DNA from: an uncultured Ruminococcus sp.
Lineage (GTDB): Bacteria; Bacillota; Clostridia; Oscillospirales; Ruminococcaceae
NCBI GenBank assembly: GCA_910576995.1
Contig: CAJTLC010000006.1
Location: forward strand, 62,001-126,000
Length of the DNA stretch: 64,000 bases
Reading direction: 5' to 3'
This document shows, in pieces, positions 57,627 through 64,000 of the stretch; the stretch's first letter is position 1, and each line of letters begins with the position of its first letter. Both the position numbers and the translations under genes were made by a program. The notes below the pieces were generated by a model, which saw only the letters and a program-made list of their open reading frames with translations, searched no databases and had not been told where the DNA came from.

Positions 57627-60600
57627 CTAAAAAAATGACATTTGTGTAGATTCAGGCAAATCGCCGAAAGCATTCAGATTTTTCAACATATCAATTGTTG
57701 TTTTTGACACACCGCTCTGTTCACGAAATTCTTCAATTGAGATGAACCCGCCCTTTTGAGCAGCCTCATAAAGACCGCGAGCGGCATTCTCGCCGACTCC
57801 GGACATTGCAGAAAACGGAATACGAAGCTTGCCGTCCTCCGGAAGATAATCGGTAGCGTGGGATTTAAACAGATTTATCGGCAAAAATTCATAACCGCGC
57901 GAAAGCATTTCATTGGTGATAAGCAGAATATCGCACAAATCGTTTTCCTTTTTCGTACGCTCGTTTCCCAACTCTTTCAGCTCGTTTATCCTTGCACGAA
58001 CAGCTTCCTTGCCCTTGACAGCAAGATCGGCATCAAAATCTTCACCACGCACCGAAAAATATGTAGAGTAATATTCCAGCGGTTTATGAAGCTTGAACCA
58101 CCCAAGCTTGATAGCAGCAATAACATAAGCGGCGGCATGAGCCTTTGGAAACATATATTTGATTTTCAAACAGCTTTCGATGTACCAATCGGGAACATCG
58201 TGACTTCGCAGCATTTCGATGATCTCCGGTGTAAATTGCTTGGGAGCTTTGCCTTTTCGCGTCCATTCCATAATTTGAAACGCCATTTTCGGCTCTACAT
58301 TTTTATAAAGGAGATATGTCATTATGCTGTCTCGAGTTCCGATAACTTCTGATATCGTGCATACCTCTTGATCTATAAGATCTTTTGCATTGCCAAGCCA
58401 TACATCAGTACCGTGCGAAAGTCCGGAAATTTGCAGAAAATCGCTGAACTTCGTAGGTTTTGCATCAAGGAGCATCTGTATGGTAAAGCCCGTTCCCATT
58501 TCCGGAATTCCAAGACTGCCCGTTTTACAGAAAATTTCTTCAGGCGTGACTCCCAGAACATCGCAGTTTGTACACATTCGTATGACGTCCGGGTCGGAAG
58601 TCGGAACGTTTTTGATCTCGATTCCCGTAAGATCTTCGAGATGCTTATAAAGCGTCGGCACAACATGACCCAGCTCGTCCAGTTTCAGAATCGTATCATG
58701 CAGCGAATTAAAATCAAAATGAGTTGTGATGACATCGGAATCCGCAGAATCGGCAGGATGCTGAACGGGAGTAAAATCATACACTTCATAATCCGCAGGC
58801 ACAACGACCATTCCGCCCGGATGCTGTCCGGTAGTGCGCTTGATACCCGTGCAGCCTATGGAAAGACGGTTCATCTCCGAGTTGTTCAGTTCAATTCCGT
58901 TTTCCTCACAATATTTTTTAACATATCCGAAAGCCGTTTTATCTGCTACCGCTGAAATCGTTCCAGCCTTGAAAACGTTCTGCTTACCAAAAAGCTGCTC
59001 TGTATAGCGGTGAGCTCGAGACTGATATTCGCCCGAAAAATTCAGATCAATATCAGGGGCTTTATCGCCGTCAAATCCCAGAAACGTTTCAAAAGGAATA
59101 TCATGACCTTCGCGATGCATATCCGTTCCACATTTCGGACAGTTTTTCTGCGGCAGATCAAATCCCGAACCGTAAGTTCCATCAAGAAGAAATTCGCTGT
59201 ACTTACATTGCGGATTTGGACAAATATAATGCGGAGGAAGCGGATTTACCTCTGAAATTCCAGCCATAGACGCAACAAACGACGAGCCTACAGAACCTCT
59301 CGAACCGACAAGATAACCGTTTTCGACGGAATTCCATACAAGCTTCTGAGCAATGATATACAACACCGAAAATCCATGCTTTATAATGGAGGAAAGTTCT
59401 CGATCAAGACGTTTTTCCACGATTTCCGGCAGCGGATCGCCATAAATTTCATGAGCTTTATCATGAGTGATCTTGGTCAATTCCTCTTCCGCCCCGTCAA
59501 TGGTCGGCGTAAAAGTGCCGCGTGGAATTGGACGAACGACCTCGATCATATCGGCGATAGCATTTGTGTTAGTGATAACTACCTCTTTTGCCTTCTCTCC
59601 GCCCAGATATTCGAATTCCGCAAGCATTTCTTCTGTCGTTCTGAAATAAAGCATCGCCTGATTTTCAGCATCTTTGAATCCCATGCCTGCAAGAATGATT
59701 TTACGGTATATCGCGTCTTTCGGGTCGATAAAATGAACATCGCAAGTAGCGCAGACAGGAATGTTCAATTTTTCTCCCATTGCGATTATACTGCGGTTAT
59801 AATCACGAAGTTCTTCGTCATCAGCAGCCATTCCTTCACGAACCATGAATTCATTGTTTCCGATAGGCTGAATTTCTAAATAGTCGTAGAATTTTGCCAG
59901 TTCCTCAAGCTTATTTTCGGGTTTCATCGCTAACATGGCCTGAAAAAGTTCACCCGCTTCGCAAGCGCTGCCAAAAATCAATCCCTCGCGATGCTTTTCG
60001 AGAACAGATTTCGGAATAAGCGGCTTTTTATAGAAGTAATCAAGGTTGCTTATCGAAACAAGGCGGTACAGATTTTTCAATCCCGACTGATTTCGCACGA
60101 GGATTATCTGATGATACGAGCGCAGTTTTTTTACGTCAATATCGTTAACGAGTTCGTTTATCTGATCGATTTTTTCAAATCCGCGCTGCGATTTTAATCT
60201 TCCGACAAGTTCAATAAAGATTTTTGAAAGCATAAGGGCGTCCTCGTCAGCGCGATGATGCTCAAAACTGCCGAGTTTAAGCGCCTTTGCAACATTATTA
60301 AGTCTATGTCTGCTCATGTCAGGCAGCATAGCGCGGCACATTATCAGAGTATCTATGTAATTATAATGAAAGTTAATATTATGGCGTTTACAAACCTGAT
60401 CGATCATTGTCGTATCAAAATCCGCATTATGAGCGACCAGAATCGGAGAATCGCCGCAAAATTCCATAAATTTACGAAGCGCTTCATCCTCGCGCGGAGC
60501 GCCCTTTACCGTATTATCGTCGATTCCGGTAAGTTCTGTAATTTTTTCGGGAATCGGTATTCCCGGATCGACATAAGTCTCAAAACTGTCAACATTTTGA

Positions 60601-61961
60601 AGATTTCGTATTTTGACAGCTGCAATACTGGTAAGTCTATCGTTTGAAAAACTCAATCCTGTAGTTTCTACATCAAAAATAATATACTCATCGTTTAAAT
60701 TTCTGTCATCGGGAGATTTCAGAATCAGGTCGCGGTCAATATCGTTCACAACATACGCTTCGCAGCCGTAGATCACCTTGAAATTCTTTGGCATATTGTA
60801 CATACAATCGGGAAACGCCTGTACACAACCATGATCAGTAATCGCCATTGCCTGATGTCCCCAAGCGGCAGCACGATTGATAAGTGTAACCGGATCTGTC
60901 ACAGCATCCATTGCCGACATATTGGTATGGCAATGCAGTTCAACACGTTTTTCAGGATAGTTGTCCATTTTCATTATTCGCTTAACTTTTATAATAGAAG
61001 TTGGCATAATACATATGTCGCGCGCATAACTATCGTAATCGATTTTTCCTGAAACCAATATTGCTGTTCCTTTTTTCAATCCTGAAAGCTTTTCTACTTC
61101 ATCAACGTCGGAGGTTTTAGCAAAAATTTTAATAATAAGCGAACCGCTGTAGTCAGTTATACTATATGTAATAACCGTTTTATCATTTCGCAGCTCTTTA
61201 ACTTCAGAAGCAAATATATCGCCAACTATAACTGCTCTTTCGCCTAATTTTTGAACAGCTTCAGAAATAGAACCTGGTTTTTCTCGAATCGCCTTGCCTT
61301 TGACGATTTCTGCGGATTCTGCGTCAAATGTATCGTCAAGCGAAGAAATGTCGATAGACTGATTTGGCACAGCAGAAAGCGCCTCTTCGCGAATATTCTC
61401 AGCAACAGTTTTTTCCGGAACGAATTGACTGCTGTAATCAGGCAATTCAGACGCAAGATTCTCAATAAGCGCATCGTATTCATCCGATTTTAACGATTCG
61501 CCGCCGTTCAACTCAATTTGCATTCTCACCCCGAATTGATTATAGATAAGCTGAGAAAATTTGCGGCTGAATTCGCAACGAATCAACATATCACGACCGC
61601 CATGTTTCAGCGTTATTTCGAGTTTTTCCCCATTTAATGAAAATTCCGCATCATCAAGAAATCCATTCACCACTGATACATCCCGTTTCAGACGCAGTAT
61701 CAGATCATCAAGACAATTCAGCGAAAAAAGCGAACCGTCATACCGCGGATGAAGCCTAAGCCTATCTATCTTTATGGACGATGCCGCCGAATTTTCAAAT
61801 TCCAGAATGTCCCTGTACGGCACAATGCTGCCGAAAATGGCGTAAAAATCCATATTTCCCAGATTCTCGGAATATGTAAGCTTATAAATTTCGCCGCTGC
61901 CAACGGTTTGTGGAATCTCAGGGCAGAAATCCTTAAAAAATTCTGCTAAATTTACATTCAT
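57627..61961 (-). CDS. polC: DNA polymerase III alpha subunit, PolC type
   Basis: 1444 residues, the usual PolC length. N-terminal domains, an OB region (~240-330), a PHP domain split by the exonuclease (VELHCHTNMSAMDAVTDP at ~340; CDVHFID later), the DnaQ-like 3'-5' exonuclease (YIIFDVETTGLS ~423; HNADFDTTM; HRADEDALM), and the palm with the catalytic aspartates in DKAPDIDLNFSGEYQ (~965). The zinc-finger cysteines (CPNPQCKYSEF, CPKCGTDMH) are present. Replicative polymerase of Firmicutes. Its ATG overlaps the ispG stop (TAATG). Confidence 0.97.
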   Translation of the reverse strand: MNVNLAEFFKDFCPEIPQTVGSGEIYKLTYSENLGNMDFYAIFGSIVPYRDILEFENSAASSIKIDRLRLHPRYDGSLFSLNCLDDLILRLKRDVSVVNGFLDDAEFSLNGEKLEITLKHGGRDMLIRCEFSRKFSQLIYNQFGVRMQIELNGGESLKSDEYDALIENLASELPDYSSQFVPEKTVAENIREEALSAVPNQSIDISSLDDTFDAESAEIVKGKAIREKPGSISEAVQKLGERAVIVGDIFASEVKELRNDKTVITYSITDYSGSLIIKIFAKTSDVDEVEKLSGLKKGTAILVSGKIDYDSYARDICIMPTSIIKVKRIMKMDNYPEKRVELHCHTNMSAMDAVTDPVTLINRAAAWGHQAMAITDHGCVQAFPDCMYNMPKNFKVIYGCEAYVVNDIDRDLILKSPDDRNLNDEYIIFDVETTGLSFSNDRLTSIAAVKIRNLQNVDSFETYVDPGIPIPEKITELTGIDDNTVKGAPREDEALRKFMEFCGDSPILVAHNADFDTTMIDQVCKRHNINFHYNYIDTLIMCRAMLPDMSRHRLNNVAKALKLGSFEHHRADEDALMLSKIFIELVGRLKSQRGFEKIDQINELVNDIDVKKLRSYHQIILVRNQSGLKNLYRLVSISNLDYFYKKPLIPKSVLEKHREGLIFGSACEAGELFQAMLAMKPENKLEELAKFYDYLEIQPIGNNEFMVREGMAADDEELRDYNRSIIAMGEKLNIPVCATCDVHFIDPKDAIYRKIILAGMGFKDAENQAMLYFRTTEEMLAEFEYLGGEKAKEVVITNTNAIADMIEVVRPIPRGTFTPTIDGAEEELTKITHDKAHEIYGDPLPEIVEKRLDRELSSIIKHGFSVLYIIAQKLVWNSVENGYLVGSRGSVGSSFVASMAGISEVNPLPPHYICPNPQCKYSEFLLDGTYGSGFDLPQKNCPKCGTDMHREGHDIPFETFLGFDGDKAPDIDLNFSGEYQSRAHRYTEQLFGKQNVFKAGTISAVADKTAFGYVKKYCEENGIELNNSEMNRLSIGCTGIKRTTGQHPGGMVVVPADYEVYDFTPVQHPADSADSDVITTHFDFNSLHDTILKLDELGHVVPTLYKHLEDLTGIEIKNVPTSDPDVIRMCTNCDVLGVTPEEIFCKTGSLGIPEMGTGFTIQMLLDAKPTKFSDFLQISGLSHGTDVWLGNAKDLIDQEVCTISEVIGTRDSIMTYLLYKNVEPKMAFQIMEWTRKGKAPKQFTPEIIEMLRSHDVPDWYIESCLKIKYMFPKAHAAAYVIAAIKLGWFKLHKPLEYYSTYFSVRGEDFDADLAVKGKEAVRARINELKELGNERTKKENDLCDILLITNEMLSRGYEFLPINLFKSHATDYLPEDGKLRIPFSAMSGVGENAARGLYEAAQKGGFISIEEFREQSGVSKTTIDMLKNLNAFGDLPESTQMSFF

Positions 61962-62998
61962 TAAAGCTTTTCTACCTCCGCAAGAAGCTCAGAAACAATA
62001 TCAGATTCACTGATTTTACGCTGCGAACCGTCTTTCTTGAAAATTATCGCGCATCCATCTCCGCCTGCTATTCCGATATCGGCTTCACGCGCCTCGCCGG
62101 GACCGTTTACAACGCACCCCATAACTGCAACGGTAATGTTTTTTTCAGAATCCGCAAGAGCTTCTTCAACTTTTTTTGCAGTATTTATAAGATCTATGCG
62201 CGTACGTCCGCAAGTAGGACATGAAACGAATCTCACGCCGCCGCGTTTTCCGATACAGCGCAGAATATCGCGTGCAGCCGCTATTTCCTTGACAGGCTCA
62301 TCGGTAAGCGAAACTCGAATCGTCTCGCCGATACCGTCGCAAAGCAGCGAACCGATTCCTACTGCGGATTTGATCAATCCCATACGCTCCGTGCCTGCCT
62401 CGGTAACGCCGAGATGAAGCGGATAATTGCACTTTTCAGCTGCAAGACGATATGAAGCTATCATTCGATTTACATCAGAGGATTTGATCGAGATCACAAT
62501 GTTATCAAAATCGAATCTCTCCAGCATTGAAGCGTGCGTCATTGCGCTTTCAACTAAAGCTTCAGGAGTGGGAGAGCCGTATTTTGCCAGAATCTCCTTC
62601 TCCAGCGAACCTGAATTAACGCCGATCCTGATCGGGATATTTCTCGAACGGCAAGCGTCAACAACCATTTTTACTCTGTCCATACCGCCGATATTTCCGG
62701 GATTTATGCGAATCTTGTCAACTCCTGCGGCAGCGGCTTCGATAGCAAGCCGATAGTCAAAATGAATATCAGCAACCAACGGAATCTTTACGGCGTCCTT
62801 AATGGCGGGTATTAATTTTACAGCTTCCATATCAGGAATTGCGGCACGAACAATCTCGCAGCCTGCTTTTTCGAGTTCGACTGCCTGCTTAACGCTGCCC
62901 TCGACGTCGTCGGAACGAGCATTAAGCATCGATTGAATATAGATATGCTTGCCGTCGAGAATGCATTCTCCGACTTTTACAGGTTTCAAATTTCTCAT
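61961..62998 (-). CDS. ispG: 4-hydroxy-3-methylbut-2-en-1-yl diphosphate synthase
   Basis: 345 residues from the ATG at 62998 (AAGGAGTAGTATT). TIM barrel start VGECILDGKHIYIQSMLNARSDDVEGSV, VADIHFDYRLAIEA, IRINPGNIGG, and the C-terminal [4Fe-4S] cysteines in SCPTCGRTRIDL and VMGCVVNGPGEAREADIG. Penultimate step of the MEP isoprenoid route. It sits in the widely conserved order rseP-ispG-polC. Confidence 0.97.
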   Translation of the reverse strand: MRNLKPVKVGECILDGKHIYIQSMLNARSDDVEGSVKQAVELEKAGCEIVRAAIPDMEAVKLIPAIKDAVKIPLVADIHFDYRLAIEAAAAGVDKIRINPGNIGGMDRVKMVVDACRSRNIPIRIGVNSGSLEKEILAKYGSPTPEALVESAMTHASMLERFDFDNIVISIKSSDVNRMIASYRLAAEKCNYPLHLGVTEAGTERMGLIKSAVGIGSLLCDGIGETIRVSLTDEPVKEIAAARDILRCIGKRGGVRFVSCPTCGRTRIDLINTAKKVEEALADSEKNITVAVMGCVVNGPGEAREADIGIAGGDGCAIIFKKDGSQRKISESDIVSELLAEVEKL

Positions 62999-63021
62999 AA
63001 TACTACTCCTTGTATAATTAC

Positions 63022-63999
63022 TCAATGACTAAAAATATGAATTATATCGTTTATCGTTACGAGTATCATAACTCCAAACAAAAGAGCCATTCCGGCAAGA
63101 TGAACATACCCCTCGTGTTCAGGCTTAACAGGTTTTCGCCTAATAAGTTCGATGAAGCAAAAAATAAGCCTGCCGCCGTCCAATCCGGGAATAGGAAGAA
63201 GATTGAAAATTCCGAGATTTATCGTTATCAGTGCTGTCAGATAAACGAGATTGAAAACTGCATCGCCGGCAGATTCAGCCTGAGAAGTTGTTTCGCTGAT
63301 CTCAGTAACAATTCCGATAGGTCCGGAAACATCATCTTTACTGACTTTGCCGGTGATCAACTGCTTCAGTGACATTCCAACAATGTGGCTCATAGATTTA
63401 AAAACATCGCATGAACACTCAAGAACGGGAAGAGGTGTTTTTTTTGCCGTTTCCAAGCCAAAATCTACCACATCGCCGCTGTTGTCGTCGTGGAATACAA
63501 CATTCTTAAGCTTAACTTTTTCGCCGTCACGCTTGACAACGATATCATGAGAATCCAGCTTTGTTGTAGCAAACATATAATTGATGTCAAGTATGCTATA
63601 TATCGACGTTCCATCCATTTCAATTATTTCATCGCCATGACGCAGCCCTGTATGATAACTTTGAGCGTAATAAGTTTTTGAGCCGTCATCGTTTAGAATT
63701 CCGCTGATTTTCGTTGTAGGTATCTGAGTGAACATACACACCATTACAACAATCATGATAAATCCAAGAATAAAATTCATCACCGCGCCCGATACAAGAA
63801 CTATCATACGTTTCCAAAGTTTTGCGTTGCGAAATCCACGCGGATCAGCTTCAGAACTATCTTCGCCTTCCATTGAACAAAATCCGCCGCAGGGAATTAA
63901 ACGAAGAGAATATTTAGTTTCGCCAAATTGTTTTTGCAGCAGCTTCGGTCCCATTCCAACCGAGAATTCCAACACCTTTATACCGCTTAATTTAGCGCA
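63022..63999 (-). CDS. rseP: RseP-type site-2 zinc metalloprotease (5' end cut by the window)
   Basis: The frame stays open to the right edge: before the listed MLEFSVGMGPK the sequence reads AKLSGIKV, as expected just after the HExxH active site, which lies beyond the window. Seen are GGFCSMEGEDSS, a membrane segment, a PDZ domain (GLRHGDEIIEMDGTSI, ~90-170), the second catalytic motif INLGIFNLLPIPGLDGGRL (NxxPxPxLDG) and the last membrane segments. It cleaves membrane-bound regulators within the bilayer. Upstream neighbour of ispG. Confidence 0.93.
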   Translation of the reverse strand, partial: CAKLSGIKVLEFSVGMGPKLLQKQFGETKYSLRLIPCGGFCSMEGEDSSEADPRGFRNAKLWKRMIVLVSGAVMNFILGFIMIVVMVCMFTQIPTTKISGILNDDGSKTYYAQSYHTGLRHGDEIIEMDGTSIYSILDINYMFATTKLDSHDIVVKRDGEKVKLKNVVFHDDNSGDVVDFGLETAKKTPLPVLECSCDVFKSMSHIVGMSLKQLITGKVSKDDVSGPIGIVTEISETTSQAESAGDAVFNLVYLTALITINLGIFNLLPIPGLDGGRLIFCFIELIRRKPVKPEHEGYVHLAGMALLFGVMILVTINDIIHIFSH

Positions 64000-64000
64000 G

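Noticed and set aside
1..64000. CRISPR array, prophage, integrase or complete insertion sequence
   Set aside because: No regularly spaced repeats and no transposase, integrase or phage structural motifs in any frame.

Overview
The window looks like chromosome from a low-GC, fibre-degrading, cellulosome-type Ruminococcus or close Oscillospiraceae relative. The main clues are two large secreted polysaccharidases that end in type I dockerins (a GH5 glucanase and a PL1-type pectate lyase with ricin-type modules), a complete Rnf complex, a Gram-positive PolC, and an alpha/beta-type spore SASP. Species cannot be fixed from the sequence alone.

Layout. 1-1 kb: 3' part of a teichoic-acid-type glycerophosphotransferase. 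1-4.3 kb: thiamine salvage operon thiW-thiM-thiE-thiD (minus) behind a promoter and a long leader that is not a recognisable TPP riboswitch. 4.4-10.1 kb: a GGDEF(degenerate)-EAL protein fused to a beta-helix-like region, ychF, then an NfeD/SPFH pair. 10.1-16.6 kb: a degenerate kinase-like protein, gap, a DIP1984 protein, a SASP, DegV, trmL, a heavily structured intergenic segment, a small membrane protein, ruvX. 16.6-19 kb: pyrD-pyrK and a zinc-ribbon/leucine-rich protein. 19-30 kb: dockerin glucanase, rsmD, a polar amino acid ABC transporter, bioY-bioB under a BirA-like operator, an RNA methyltransferase, the dockerin pectate lyase. 30-33 kb: csoR-copA under paired CsoR-type operators. 33-40.5 kb: an amidase, a DacF-like protein lacking its catalytic residues, and rnfCDGEAB. 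40.7-46.4 kb: a tiny stand-alone peptide gene, tspO, a phosphoesterase, a CPBP protease, a CorC-type protein, tRNA-Ser(CGA), smpB, an SGNH lipoprotein. 46.4-57.6 kb: histidine operon hisZGDCBHA...F...IE on the minus strand, interrupted by GNATs, a lipoprotein, a cupin gene with an in-frame TGA, an ATPase and an SdpI-family protein. 57.6-64 kb: rseP-ispG-polC.

The strongest unexplained signal is a family of intergenic palindromic elements of about 145-216 bp. At least three unrelated sets of terminal inverted repeats surround a shared core, built on GCGGGCTGACGCCCG between a CAAGGCG-like box and a CAACGCAG box. Other observations worth checking are a complete promoter-RBS-ORF-terminator unit for a 16-residue Cys-rich peptide, a CopA whose C-terminal CopZ-like domain has its own in-frame Shine-Dalgarno and ATG, a PBP-type carboxypeptidase with SxxK and SxN erased, an EAL phosphodiesterase fused to a beta-helix-like repeat region, and a roughly 240-nt structured segment at 15.7-15.9 kb.

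All family assignments come from reading motifs by eye. No database or folding program was run.
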